From Streptomyces sp. SAI-135 (lineage in GTDB: Bacteria; Actinomycetota; Actinomycetes; Streptomycetales; Streptomycetaceae), in NCBI RefSeq assembly GCF_029893805.1, contig NZ_JARXYP010000002.1:7750001-7814000 (forward strand): 64,000 nucleotides of DNA, written 5' to 3'. Each line of letters begins with the position of its first letter. Position 1 is the stretch's first letter. The translations under genes and the position numbers were made by a program. Of this stretch, positions 41,623 through 50,633 are shown one piece after another. Under the pieces are notes generated by a model, which saw only the letters and a program-made list of their open reading frames with translations, did not search any database and was not told where the DNA came from.

Positions 41623-43782
41623 ATGAACCGTCCACTGCGCGTCACGGTGGTGACGCACGCCGGAGTCATCGGTGGCGCGGAACTCTGGCTGCTGGCGCTG
41701 CTCGACGCCACCGACCGGCTGGACGTGGACGCGGTCATGCTGGGCCCGGGACCGCTGGACGAGCAGTTCCGCCGCAGGGGCATACCGTGCGTCACGCGCT
41801 CCACGGGCCGGACCGGAGTGGCCGTGGCGGCCTCCGCGGTGTCCCTCGCGCGCAGGTTGCGGGTGAATCGGCCGGACGTGGTCCTCGCCAACGGGGTCAA
41901 AGCGGCGTGTGTGTGCGGACCGGCGGCGTGGCTCGCCGGCGTGCGATGCGTGTGGGCCAAGCACGACTACACCCATCCCCGCCTGATGAGGCTCCTGGCC
42001 ATGCTCACCGACGATTGCGTGGCGACGGCGGAGGGACTGCTCCTCGCCTCGAGACATCCCCGGGCCGTGCTCGTTCCGTTCCCCGCGCCGGAAGGCACCG
42101 CGCTGTCCCGCGAGGCCGCCCGGGAGGAGCTGGCACGACATGGGGCACGGCTCGCGGAGGGCCACGACGAGCCGCTGTTGCTCACCGTCAGCCGTCTGGT
42201 CTCCAACAAGGGCGTGGACGACGCGATCGAGGCCTTGGCGAAGCCTGGGGGCGAGCGCTGGCGACTGGCCGTGGTCGGTGAGGACGCGCCGACCGAACCG
42301 GGGGAGCGGAGCAGGCTCTCCCGGTTGGCCGCCGATCTCGGAGTGCGTGACCGCGTCGACTTCACGGGCTGGATCCCCGACGCCTGGCGGATCATTCCCG
42401 GTGCTGACGTGGCCGCGGTGCTGACCAAGCCCACACCGTCCATGCCCTATCCGGAGGGGTTCGGTGCGGTCGCGCTGGAGGCGATGCGCTCCGCCGTCCC
42501 GGTGATCACCACTGCGGGCAGCCCCGTCGCCGAGCGGGTGGCGCAGCCGGGTGCGGCGAACGCTGGGATCGCCGTGCCGCCCGGCGACTCCACCGAGGTG
42601 GCTCTGGCGCTGCGGCGTCTGGCGGACCGTGACACCCGTGCCGCCATGGGCGCGGTGGGACGCCGCCTGACCGCAGCTCACCCCGGGCCTGCCGAGTGCG
42701 CCGGACGGCTGGCGCAGGTCCTGTCCGAGGCCGCGCGGCTGCCGGGTGCGGGGCTGACCGGGACCGCGCCGGTCTCGGTGGTGACCACCGTGCTCAACGA
42801 GGCCGACGTGATCGACCGGCTTCTCGAACTGCTGGTACCCCAACTGGTCGAGGACGGCGACGAGATCGTCGTCGTGGACGGCGGGTCCACCGACGGCACG
42901 GCCGACCGGGCCGAGGCCTGGGCCTCGAAGGACGCCCGGATCCGCCTGCTCCGGCTCCCGGGCTCGGGTATCTCGGCCGGACGCAACGCCGGCGTGCGTG
43001 CGGCGCGCAACTCGCTGATCGCCTGCACCGACGCGGGCTGTGACCCCGGTCCGGACTGGCTGGACCGGCTTCGCGCGGCGGCGGCGGAGCCCGTCCCGGC
43101 CGACCTGATCACGGGCGTCTACCGGGTGGACGGCCACCGAGCGTCGGCCCGTGCCATGTCGGCGGTGGGGTATCCGGTCCCCGAGGAGGCCCGCCGTCCG
43201 CGACCGTGGACCCGCGTGTACTGCCGGCTGTTCGGCCGCGGACTCGACGCGACCATGCCCACGGGGCGTTCGATGGCCTTCTCCCGCGCCGCCTGGCAGG
43301 ACGCCGGGGGCTTTCCCGAACATCTGCGCACCTGTGAGGATGTGCTCTTCGGCCGCGCCGTGGTGGGTACCGGCCGCCGGGCGGTCCTGGCCTCGGCGGC
43401 CGAGGTCCGCTGGGAACAACGGCCGACCCTGCGCGGGACGGCGGCGATGTACTTCCGTTACGGCGAGGGCGGCGGACAGTCGGCCGACCCGCACCTGGTG
43501 GCCCGGGACCTGGCCAGGGCGTTCGCCTACACCACCGCCGTCGCCGCGGTGGTGACCGGCCCGCGCGCCCGGTCCGTCGCGATCAGCGCGTTCGCGGTCT
43601 ACGTGTCGGTGCCGCTCACCAGGGTCGTGCGCCGGCGCCACTGGGCGGCGCTGCCCCTGGTCCCCTTCGCGGCGGTGGTGCGCGACCTGGCCAAGGTGGC
43701 CGGCGCCGGGCGCGGACTGGTCCGGGGGACGAGAGCGGACGGACCTGCCGCGGACGATCCGGATACGGACGGTTCTCCATGA
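41623..43782 (+). CDS. Fused GT4-GT2 glycosyltransferase
   Basis: A 719-residue two-domain enzyme. Residues 1-370 are a GT4 (GT-B fold) transferase with GGAELWLLALLD and the donor-binding PEGFGAVALEAMRSAVPVI. Residues 380-700 are a GT2 (GT-A fold) transferase with VSVVTTVLNEADVIDRLLEL, VVVDGGSTDGTAD and TDAGC, and a WEQRPTL segment. Two hydrophobic stretches near the C terminus may attach it to the membrane. It could add two successive sugars of a repeat unit. AGGAGG precedes the ATG. Its stop overlaps the deacetylase start. Confidence 0.9.
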   Translation: MNRPLRVTVVTHAGVIGGAELWLLALLDATDRLDVDAVMLGPGPLDEQFRRRGIPCVTRSTGRTGVAVAASAVSLARRLRVNRPDVVLANGVKAACVCGPAAWLAGVRCVWAKHDYTHPRLMRLLAMLTDDCVATAEGLLLASRHPRAVLVPFPAPEGTALSREAAREELARHGARLAEGHDEPLLLTVSRLVSNKGVDDAIEALAKPGGERWRLAVVGEDAPTEPGERSRLSRLAADLGVRDRVDFTGWIPDAWRIIPGADVAAVLTKPTPSMPYPEGFGAVALEAMRSAVPVITTAGSPVAERVAQPGAANAGIAVPPGDSTEVALALRRLADRDTRAAMGAVGRRLTAAHPGPAECAGRLAQVLSEAARLPGAGLTGTAPVSVVTTVLNEADVIDRLLELLVPQLVEDGDEIVVVDGGSTDGTADRAEAWASKDARIRLLRLPGSGISAGRNAGVRAARNSLIACTDAGCDPGPDWLDRLRAAAAEPVPADLITGVYRVDGHRASARAMSAVGYPVPEEARRPRPWTRVYCRLFGRGLDATMPTGRSMAFSRAAWQDAGGFPEHLRTCEDVLFGRAVVGTGRRAVLASAAEVRWEQRPTLRGTAAMYFRYGEGGGQSADPHLVARDLARAFAYTTAVAAVVTGPRARSVAISAFAVYVSVPLTRVVRRRHWAALPLVPFAAVVRDLAKVAGAGRGLVRGTRADGPAADDPDTDGSP

Positions 43783-44552
43783 CTGGGGCCCTTCCGGTCA
43801 GGTCGCCGCTGGTGCTGATGTACCACGGTGTCGGCACACGGCCCGCCCGAAAGGACCGGGACTGCTTGTTCGTACCGCCCGACACGCTCCACAGACAGCT
43901 GCGGGGACTTCTCGACCGCGGCTGGACGCCCCTGACGCTCGACCGGTACCTGCGCGGTGACTTCCCACGGCGCAGCGTGCTGGTGACGTTCGACGACGGT
44001 TACCTGGCCCTGGTGGAGGAAGGGCTGCCGGTCCTGCGCGAGCTGGGGGTACCCGCGACGGCCTTTGTGCTCGGCGGCATGCTGGGCGGCACCGCCACAT
44101 GGACGGCCGGGATGCCCGACGAACCACTCCTGGACGCGCAGGGCGTACGCGCCCTGGTCGATGCGGGGTTGGACGTCGAATGCCACGGATGGGACCACGG
44201 CGACCTGGTGAACGCCACGGCCGGGACCTTGGCCCGCAGCCTCGTGGACGCCGCTGCGGTGGTGGCCGACCTCACCGGGAGGCGTGTCCGCGCCTTCGCC
44301 TATCCCTACGGAAGGCACGACGCCGCCGCACGCAGAGCGGTGGCCGAAGCCGGATACGAGATCGCCTTCGGCGTGCACGAGGGTGCCGGACGCTACGCCG
44401 TCCCCCGTGTCGACATCAACGCCACCGAGACCGACGCGACCTTCCGCCTGAAGACCTTGCGGAGCTATCCCGCCCTGCGCCGGATGGCCGGGGCGGTGCC
44501 GTCGTTGCGCCCCGCCCTGCACACGCTGATCGGCCGCGCCCACCGGCCGTGA
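43779..44552 (+). CDS. Polysaccharide deacetylase (NodB-type), cytoplasmic
   Basis: A 257-residue carbohydrate esterase family 4 protein. The catalytic motif TFDDGY and the metal-binding CHGWDHGDL (H-x3-H) are intact, as is AFAYPYGRHDAAARRAVAEAG. MYHGVG is typical of the strand 1 loop. No signal peptide or membrane segment, so it should act on a lipid-linked precursor or another intracellular acetylated sugar. The 4-base overlap with the GT4-GT2 gene ties both to the same step. Confidence 0.9.
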   Translation: MTGALPVRSPLVLMYHGVGTRPARKDRDCLFVPPDTLHRQLRGLLDRGWTPLTLDRYLRGDFPRRSVLVTFDDGYLALVEEGLPVLRELGVPATAFVLGGMLGGTATWTAGMPDEPLLDAQGVRALVDAGLDVECHGWDHGDLVNATAGTLARSLVDAAAVVADLTGRRVRAFAYPYGRHDAAARRAVAEAGYEIAFGVHEGAGRYAVPRVDINATETDATFRLKTLRSYPALRRMAGAVPSLRPALHTLIGRAHRP

Positions 44553-44558
44553 CCACGT

Positions 44559-45725
44559 CTACCCGGCCGGCGCGTCCACCCTCGCAGGGTCCGCGCCACG
44601 GAGGCCCGCGGCCCAGACCCGGTGGGCGTCGTCGTACACGGTGTCCATGCGCTCGACGACCTGGCGCACCCCGTGATGGCGACGGATGTGTGCCTGCGCC
44701 TCGGCGCCGAGGGCACGACTGGTCGCCGGATCGGCCAGCAGACGTGTCACGGCGGCTGCCAGAGCGCCCGGCTCCTCCAACGGCACCAGGGCGAACGGCA
44801 CATGAGGGGCCGGGAGGAATTCCCGCGCTCCCGGCACGTCGGTGACGACCACGGGGCGGGAGCATGCCATGGCTTCCAGCGGGGCGAGTGCCATCCCCGC
44901 TTCCCAGCGCGAGGCCAGCACCACGAGATCGGCCGCGAGATACCAGTCACGGGGATCGACGACGGCTCCCGCGAACCCGACTGTGGGCGACGCCCGTGCC
45001 GTCAGGAGCGAACCGTCCGGACCGCTCCCGACCAGCACCAGCCGTGCCTCCGGCAGCCGGGCCTCCACCTCCGTCCAGGCGTCGAGCAGCACGTCCTGCC
45101 CCTTCTGTCGGCACAGACGTGCCACGCACACCGCCAGTGGTCCCGTGCCAAGGACGCCGAGGCGGTACCGCGCGGCCGCACGCGAGGAGGCCCCCGGCGG
45201 GGTGAGCCAGTCGAGGTCCACCCCGTTGCGGACGACCGTGCACCGGGACCGGATGCCCGCGGCCACTCCCTGGGCACGCTCGCCCTCGCTGACACACACC
45301 ACCTGGTGGGCCCAGCGGGCTCCCGCCCTCTCCCACCGCACGGCGGCGGTCCGCAAAGCGGGGGACACGGCGGCGAACGGCCATGCATGCGGTTGATAGA
45401 CGGTGGGAAGGCGCCCGCGCAGCGCCAGGCGGCCTGCGAGGCCCGCCTTCGCGCTGTGCAGGTGCACCACGTCCGGTCGCACCAGGTCCACGATGCGCCG
45501 CACTCCGGCGACCTCGCCCGGAAGCGCCGGACCGGGCGACCGTACGGCGTCCCAGCACACCGTTCGGGCCCCGCGCTGCGCTGCTGTCCACGTCAGCGTG
45601 CCGACGCCCGGACACGCCACGGTCACCCGGTCGCCTTTCGCGCACTGCCCGGCGGCCAGGTCCGTGACCACTCGGGCGACGCCTGCTTCGCTCGACTGGG
45701 TGATGTGCAGGATGGCCCGTGTCAC
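44559..45725 (-). CDS. GT4-family glycosyltransferase
   Basis: A 388-residue GT-B glycosyltransferase. Features: ILHITQSSEAGVARVVTDLA at the N terminus, VVHLHSAKAGLAGRLALRG, VVRNGVDLDWL in the linker, ARLCRQKGQDVLLDAW, and the donor-site EAGMALAPLEAMACSRPVVVTDV. It takes a nucleotide sugar to extend the lipid-linked repeat unit. The start overlaps the ATP-grasp gene stop by 4 bases. Confidence 0.92.
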   Translation of the reverse strand: MTRAILHITQSSEAGVARVVTDLAAGQCAKGDRVTVACPGVGTLTWTAAQRGARTVCWDAVRSPGPALPGEVAGVRRIVDLVRPDVVHLHSAKAGLAGRLALRGRLPTVYQPHAWPFAAVSPALRTAAVRWERAGARWAHQVVCVSEGERAQGVAAGIRSRCTVVRNGVDLDWLTPPGASSRAAARYRLGVLGTGPLAVCVARLCRQKGQDVLLDAWTEVEARLPEARLVLVGSGPDGSLLTARASPTVGFAGAVVDPRDWYLAADLVVLASRWEAGMALAPLEAMACSRPVVVTDVPGAREFLPAPHVPFALVPLEEPGALAAAVTRLLADPATSRALGAEAQAHIRRHHGVRQVVERMDTVYDDAHRVWAAGLRGADPARVDAPAG

Positions 45726-47032
45726 GGCGCCGCACCCTTCCGTGACAGGAGCGGATCTGCCGGAGCACGGACGGTCCGGTCCGGCGGCTCATGCCCGTGC
45801 GGGTGCCCGTCCGGGGCACCCTTGTCCGGCCGGCGCAGGGTGCGCACCGGTTTCGTGAGCCGCCGGGCCACGGTGGCGCTGAAGCGCACCGACTCGGCGA
45901 CCGCGGGCAGCGGATCGTCCCCGCTCAGCCAGGCCCGTTCGAGGTCGCGCCGCGGCAGCGCTGTCGGGAGCCGGCGTTCGCGCCAGGCGGTCACCGTCGC
46001 CGATACCGCGTCCAGATTGCCCACGATGAAGCCCCGGTCGTCGATCTGTGTGCCGTCCGGGACGTGCCGATCTGTCAGGTCGAGGTACATCGCCCGGACC
46101 ACGTCCATTCCTCCCGCGGTGCTGAAGAGGCGGAACTGCTGTCCGAACCGAGGGTTGAAGTCCACCAGCTTGTACAGGCCGTCGCGCCGGTCGAAGCGCC
46201 AGTCGAGGTCCGCGATCCCGCGGTAGCCGAGGGCTCGGCACAGCTCTGCTGCCAGGGTGGCCAGGACGGTGTTGGCCCGGGCCCGCGCCCGGGTGGTGAG
46301 GCCTGTCCCGGGCGGCCAGGAGCGGAGCTTGCGCCCGGTGAAGACGAGCCGGGGTATGCCTCCCGCGTCCACGTAGAGGTGGGTGAACCACTCCTCGGCA
46401 CGTTCCAGAGGGATGTACTCCTGCACGACGACGGAGGGAGAACCGGCCCTCCCGCACCGGGCGAGCAGCTCGGCCTCGTCGCGGACCACTGTGGTGTGCC
46501 CGACGGCTGGGTCGTTGAGCTTGGTGAACGGCTCCCTGTCCTTCAGGACCACGGGAAAGCCCCAGTCACGGCCCACCGCGACCAACTCGGCGCGGTCGAC
46601 CGGCGATCGGGTCCGGGGAGTGGGCACGCCGTACTCCTGGCAGATTCCGTGCAGCCCCTCCTTGCTGGCCAGTCTGCGGGGCAGCCCGGGCGGCACAGGG
46701 GGAAGCACGAACCGTTCGGCCAGACGGTCGGCGTTCTCCGCCAGCAGGACGGCGGCCTCGTCGCCCTCCGCCACAGCGACGGTGGGGCGCCCGATCTCCC
46801 GGCCGATCCGCAGGAGGGCCGAGACCAGCTCCGAAGCGTCCTCCCCTCCGGTCGTCGGTCGGACGAAGCGGCCGGCGAGATGTCGTGAGAGGGCGACCGG
46901 GGTGAAGCGGTCCTCGACCATGGCGTACGTCGGCACGCCCATACGCCCCAGTGTGCGCACCACCCCGAGGCCGCCGTGCAGCTGCGGAAACCGGCCCACC
47001 TTGACGAGCAGCGCCGGTGCTCGGTCGCTCAT
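45722..47032 (-). CDS. ATP-grasp ligase
   Basis: A 436-residue ATP-grasp protein. ATP-binding strands are seen in FPVVLKDREPFTKLN, SVVVQEYIPLERAEEW, YRGIADLDWRFDRRDGLYKLVDFNPRFGQQFR (metal-binding Asp/Asn) and ASKEGLHGICQEYGVPTP. Such enzymes join a carboxylate and an amine or thiol using ATP. In a polysaccharide locus it may attach an amino acid or other acyl group to a sugar. The substrate is not known. It is the middle gene of a coupled minus-strand trio. Confidence 0.88.
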   Translation of the reverse strand: MSDRAPALLVKVGRFPQLHGGLGVVRTLGRMGVPTYAMVEDRFTPVALSRHLAGRFVRPTTGGEDASELVSALLRIGREIGRPTVAVAEGDEAAVLLAENADRLAERFVLPPVPPGLPRRLASKEGLHGICQEYGVPTPRTRSPVDRAELVAVGRDWGFPVVLKDREPFTKLNDPAVGHTTVVRDEAELLARCGRAGSPSVVVQEYIPLERAEEWFTHLYVDAGGIPRLVFTGRKLRSWPPGTGLTTRARARANTVLATLAAELCRALGYRGIADLDWRFDRRDGLYKLVDFNPRFGQQFRLFSTAGGMDVVRAMYLDLTDRHVPDGTQIDDRGFIVGNLDAVSATVTAWRERRLPTALPRRDLERAWLSGDDPLPAVAESVRFSATVARRLTKPVRTLRRPDKGAPDGHPHGHEPPDRTVRAPADPLLSRKGAAP

Positions 47033-47082
47033 GCGGGGCTCCTTCGGTGCGCGCGTCGACCGGGGTCAGGCCACGGCACGGT

Positions 47083-48504
47083 TCAGCTGGCGCCGGTCCG
47101 GCGCACGACCGCGGACGGCGTCCGCAGCAGGATGGACAGGTCCAGGGCGGCCGACCAGTTCTCGACGTAACTCACGTCGAGTCGGATCCGCTCTTCGGTC
47201 GGCAGGCGAGAGCGGCCGCTGACCTGCCACAAACCGGTCATGCCCGGCTTCACCAGAAGCCGGTGACTCCCGTCTTCGCTCAGGGCGGCGACCTCGTCCT
47301 TCACCAGTGGTCTCGGACCGACCAGGGACATCTGGCCCGCCAGCACGTTGAACAGCTGCGGCAGCTCGTCCAGGGAGGACGAGCGCAGGAAGGACCCCGC
47401 GCCGGTGACCCGAGGGTCGTCCGCGATCTTGAAGAACCGGTCGCTGCCGTAATGGTTGAGGTGGGCGAGCTCGCCCTTGCGCCGATCCGCGCCACGGTGC
47501 ATGGTCCGGAACTTCAGAAGAGTGAATTCATGACTGTCGCGCCCGATTCTGCGTTCCCGGAAGAACGCGGGACCTGGGCTGTCGAGCCGTACCCAGGCAC
47601 CGATGACCACCATCAGTGGAGTCAGCAGCAGGATGCCCAGCAGGGCCAGCAGACGATCGGTCAGCTCCTTGGGGAGGCGGGGCAGCCCGGAAAGCGCGGG
47701 CGCGCGCAGCTGCAGAAGGGGCACCCCGGCGACCGGACGCACGGCCAGTCTCCGGGCCGCGACGTCGGCGAGGACCGGCGCGAGCATCAGGTCGACGCCC
47801 TCCGCCCGCAAGTCCCAGGACAGCCGCCGCAGTCTATCGGCACCCAACTCGGGGCCCGGCAACGCGATGACCGCGTCGCAGCCGGTCCGCCGTACCACCC
47901 TGAGCAGGTCCATGGCGTCGCCGGACATCCCGGCCTCCGCGCCGGCCCGGCCGTCGGCGGCCGTCGGGCCGGCGCGGTGGACTGCGACGACCTGCGGCCG
48001 CGGGCCGTGCCCCCGGCGCAGTGCCGCAATCAACTCGGAGGCGGACTCGGCCGGGCCGAGTACGAGCACCCGGCCGGCGCTCCGGCCTGGACCCGAGCGC
48101 AGGCGAGCCGGTCGGTACCGGCGCAGGCCGACCGTCAGTGCGGCGGCGAGCGGCAGCGCGACCAGCGCGTCGTGCAGCAGGTCGTCGCGCGGCGCGAACC
48201 ACCATGCGGTACCGGCCGCTGCGGCGGCCAGGCAGGCCGCCCCCATAACCCGGCGGGAACACCCCGTGTCGGCGGCGGGCCCGTATGCCCGCTGTGACGC
48301 CAGCGAGAGGAGCCACAGCGGAACGAGCAGGGCCGGGACGAACCAGCGATGGAAGAGCAGCTGCACCCCGCACGCGGCGATGGCCGCGGCGGTCGCGTCG
48401 ACCGCGACCAGGAGCGGGACGGAAGATCTGCGGCGACGGCGCATGCGTGAGCTTCCCGCGGTCTTCGCCGGCCCGGTGCCGGTCGTTTCGTCCACGACGG
48501 CCAT
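47083..48504 (-). CDS. Polyprenyl-phosphate sugar-1-phosphate transferase (WcaJ/PssY type)
   Basis: A 473-residue polyprenyl glycosylphosphotransferase. Four to five N-terminal membrane helices (from about residue 25) lead to a soluble Rossmann-like region and the C-terminal catalytic domain. The domain shows LLLTPLMVVIGAWVRLDSPGPAFF, FTLLKFRTMH, LDELPQLFNVLAGQMSLVGPRP and KPGMTGLWQVSGRS. It starts polysaccharide assembly by moving a sugar-1-phosphate to undecaprenyl phosphate. GAGGTT lies 8 bases before ATG 48504, and the operator site 2 lies 45 bases upstream. Confidence 0.94.
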   Translation of the reverse strand: MAVVDETTGTGPAKTAGSSRMRRRRRSSVPLLVAVDATAAAIAACGVQLLFHRWFVPALLVPLWLLSLASQRAYGPAADTGCSRRVMGAACLAAAAAGTAWWFAPRDDLLHDALVALPLAAALTVGLRRYRPARLRSGPGRSAGRVLVLGPAESASELIAALRRGHGPRPQVVAVHRAGPTAADGRAGAEAGMSGDAMDLLRVVRRTGCDAVIALPGPELGADRLRRLSWDLRAEGVDLMLAPVLADVAARRLAVRPVAGVPLLQLRAPALSGLPRLPKELTDRLLALLGILLLTPLMVVIGAWVRLDSPGPAFFRERRIGRDSHEFTLLKFRTMHRGADRRKGELAHLNHYGSDRFFKIADDPRVTGAGSFLRSSSLDELPQLFNVLAGQMSLVGPRPLVKDEVAALSEDGSHRLLVKPGMTGLWQVSGRSRLPTEERIRLDVSYVENWSAALDLSILLRTPSAVVRRTGAS

Positions 48505-48548
48505 GGTTCGCAACCTCACCTCTTGGCCGGTCTTGAATGCCCAAACCT

Positions 48549-48567
48549 GTACGTTTACGATGTATAC
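48549..48567 (+). promoter_or_regulatory. EPS-regulon operator, site 2
   Basis: GTACGTTTACGATGTATAC. It lies in the divergent promoter of the sugar transferase gene (45 bases) and the flavoprotein gene (46 bases), centred between the two starts, so one bound dimer could silence both. Confidence 0.75.
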
Positions 48568-48612
48568 ATACATACGCTGCACAAGGGCCGAAAGTCAAGA
48601 AACCGGGAAGCC

Positions 48613-49863
48613 ATGAAGCCTTCAGGACACACCGAAGTCGCCGTGGTCGGAGCAGGCCCCTACGGACTCTCGATCGCCGCCCACCTCCGGGGCCGCCGCG
48701 TGCCGTACCGGATCTTCGGGGAGCCGATGCAGGGCTGGCGCTCGCACATGCCGCGCGAGATGCACCTCAAGTCGTCCCCGTTCTCCTCGTCGATCTCCGC
48801 CCCCGCACCGGGGTACGGGCTCGGAGATTTCCGGGTCCAGGAGGGACGCCACCCGGGCCGCGAGCGGGAGCCGGTGCCGCTGTCCGAGTTCGTGCGCTAC
48901 GGGATCTGGTTCCAGCAGAACTGCGTCCCCGAGCTGGAGCGGACCGCGGTGTGCTGCCTCGACCGCTCCCACGACGGCCGGTTCCGGGTCACGCTGGACT
49001 CCGGGGAGGAGTTCGCCGCGCGCACCGTCGTGGTCGCCACGGGCGTCCATCCCTTCGCGTACGTACCACGGGAGTTGACCGGGCTGAGGGACGACGGCCT
49101 CGTCTCGCACACGGCGGATCACACCGACCTGGCGGTGTTCGAGGGACGACGCGTCGTCGTGGTGGGCAGCGGCCAGTCCGCCCTGGAGACCTCGGCCCTG
49201 CTGAACGAGGCCGGAGCACGGCCCACGGTGGTCGCCCGCAGCCGCCCGTCCTTCGGCCCTCCTCCCGAGGCCGACTGGGCGCAGGACCGTCCGCTCCACG
49301 CTCGACTGATGTGGCCGGAGGCCGCGATGGGCACGGGATGGCCGCTGGTGGTCTGCAGCCGCGGACCCGCGGCCATCCGTCACATGCCGGCCCACATCCG
49401 TGCCCACCTTCTGCGCACGGTCCTGGGGCCGTCCGGCGCATGGTGGCTCCGAGAACGCGTGCAGGGCCGTGTTCCGGTGCTGCCCGGCCGTAGTCTCCGC
49501 TCGGCGGCGCGCGAGAACGGCGGTGTGCGGCTACAGGTGTCGGATGCTGGCGGAGACGTGGAGACCCTGTACGCCGACCACGTCATCGCGGGGACCGGAT
49601 ACCTGGTGGACATCGACAGGGTGGCCCTGCTGAGCCCGGAACTGCGCCGGGCGGTGCGCAAGAACGCGGTCGGTCCGCCCCAGTTGGCCGGTGCGCCGCG
49701 ACTGTCCGCCGACTTCCAGGCCTCGGTGCCCGGCCTGTACTTCGCGGGGCTGGCCGCAGCTCCCACCTTCGGGCCGCTCCTGCGATTCGTGTGCGGCACG
49801 GGCTTCACCGCCCGCCGGATCAGTGACTCACTGGCAGCGGGCAACGCGGCACGGAACAAGTGA
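48613..49863 (+). CDS. FAD-dependent oxidoreductase (flavin monooxygenase-like)
   Basis: A 416-residue flavoprotein with two nucleotide-binding motifs: VAVVGAGPYGLSIAAHLRG for FAD at the N terminus, and RRVVVVGSGQSALETSALL for NAD(P)H in the middle. The C-terminal YFAGLAAAPTFGPLLRFVCG completes the family pattern. It may hydroxylate or reduce a precursor in the locus, but nothing shows the substrate. It directly precedes the TetR 2 gene (8 bases between). Confidence 0.85.
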   Translation: MKPSGHTEVAVVGAGPYGLSIAAHLRGRRVPYRIFGEPMQGWRSHMPREMHLKSSPFSSSISAPAPGYGLGDFRVQEGRHPGREREPVPLSEFVRYGIWFQQNCVPELERTAVCCLDRSHDGRFRVTLDSGEEFAARTVVVATGVHPFAYVPRELTGLRDDGLVSHTADHTDLAVFEGRRVVVVGSGQSALETSALLNEAGARPTVVARSRPSFGPPPEADWAQDRPLHARLMWPEAAMGTGWPLVVCSRGPAAIRHMPAHIRAHLLRTVLGPSGAWWLRERVQGRVPVLPGRSLRSAARENGGVRLQVSDAGGDVETLYADHVIAGTGYLVDIDRVALLSPELRRAVRKNAVGPPQLAGAPRLSADFQASVPGLYFAGLAAAPTFGPLLRFVCGTGFTARRISDSLAAGNAARNK

Positions 49864-49871
49864 GGCGACGC

Positions 49872-50603
49872 ATGACCCATGGGACAGACGCCCGCGGTGG
49901 ACGGCGCGTCGGCGACCGGGGACGCTACGGGCGGCTGAGCCGCGAGCGGGTGCTGACGGCCGGTCTCGATGTGGTGGACCGTGAAGGACTGTCCGCGCTG
50001 AGCATGCGCAGGCTCGGCGCGGAGCTGGAGGTGGAGGCCATGGCCCTCTACCGTTACGCGGCGGGCAAGGAGGCACTGCTGGACGGCCTGGTCGAGGCTC
50101 TGTACCTCGAACTCGAGGAGAATCTGGCATCCTCCGAGCCGGCACCGGGTGAAGGAGTCGGCGAGCCCGTTCCATGGCGCGACGAGCTGCACCGCATCGC
50201 CCAGGAGAGCCGCCGCGTCTCCCTGGCACACCCCCATGTCGCGCCGCTGCTCGCCACCCGCATGCTGGCTGTGCCCCTGGCCCGGCGCCCGATGGCGGTG
50301 CTGCGGTTCCACGAGCGCCTCCTGGCCCTCTTCGACCGGGCCGGCATGGACGAACGCACCGCCGCGCTGGTCCTGCATGCGGTCACCGCCTGGCTCCTCG
50401 GCTATTTCCTGGTCGAGCTGCGGGCCATGGTGGACAACCCCGAGGAGCCTGAGCCCGCGTTCCGGCTCGGCCTGCATCTCATGCCCGCGCAGGAACTCCC
50501 GCGGCTGCGGGCCATCGCGCCCGGTCTCGCCGAGCGCGGAGGGCCCGAGCCACTGGCCGCAGGCCTGAACGCCCTGCTCGACCGGTTCATCGTCGGCACG
50601 TGA
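49872..50603 (+). CDS. TetR-family regulator 2 of the polysaccharide locus
   Basis: A 243-residue paralogue of the TetR encoded at 40709-41437. The HTH region RYGRLSRERVLTAGLDVVDREGLSALSMRRLGAELEVEAMALYRYAAGKEALLDGLVEALYLELEE is almost the same. The C-terminal ligand domain is also similar (LLATRMLAVPLARRPMAVL, AVTAWLLGYFLVELRAMVDN), with changes that could alter the ligand. ATG 49872 is preferred over an in-frame GTG at 49860. It is transcribed with the flavoprotein from the site 2 promoter. Confidence 0.92.
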   Translation: MTHGTDARGGRRVGDRGRYGRLSRERVLTAGLDVVDREGLSALSMRRLGAELEVEAMALYRYAAGKEALLDGLVEALYLELEENLASSEPAPGEGVGEPVPWRDELHRIAQESRRVSLAHPHVAPLLATRMLAVPLARRPMAVLRFHERLLALFDRAGMDERTAALVLHAVTAWLLGYFLVELRAMVDNPEEPEPAFRLGLHLMPAQELPRLRAIAPGLAERGGPEPLAAGLNALLDRFIVGT

Positions 50604-50625
50604 CGGCAGGGCACGTGACGGCAGG
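50596..50625 (+). repeat. 15-bp perfect direct repeat spanning the TetR 2 stop codon
   Basis: GCACGTGACGGCAGG occurs twice head to tail (50596-50610 and 50611-50625). The first copy contains the TetR 2 stop codon. It lies between convergent genes and looks like a small replication slippage product. Confidence 0.9.
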
Positions 50626-50633
50626 GTGTCAGG

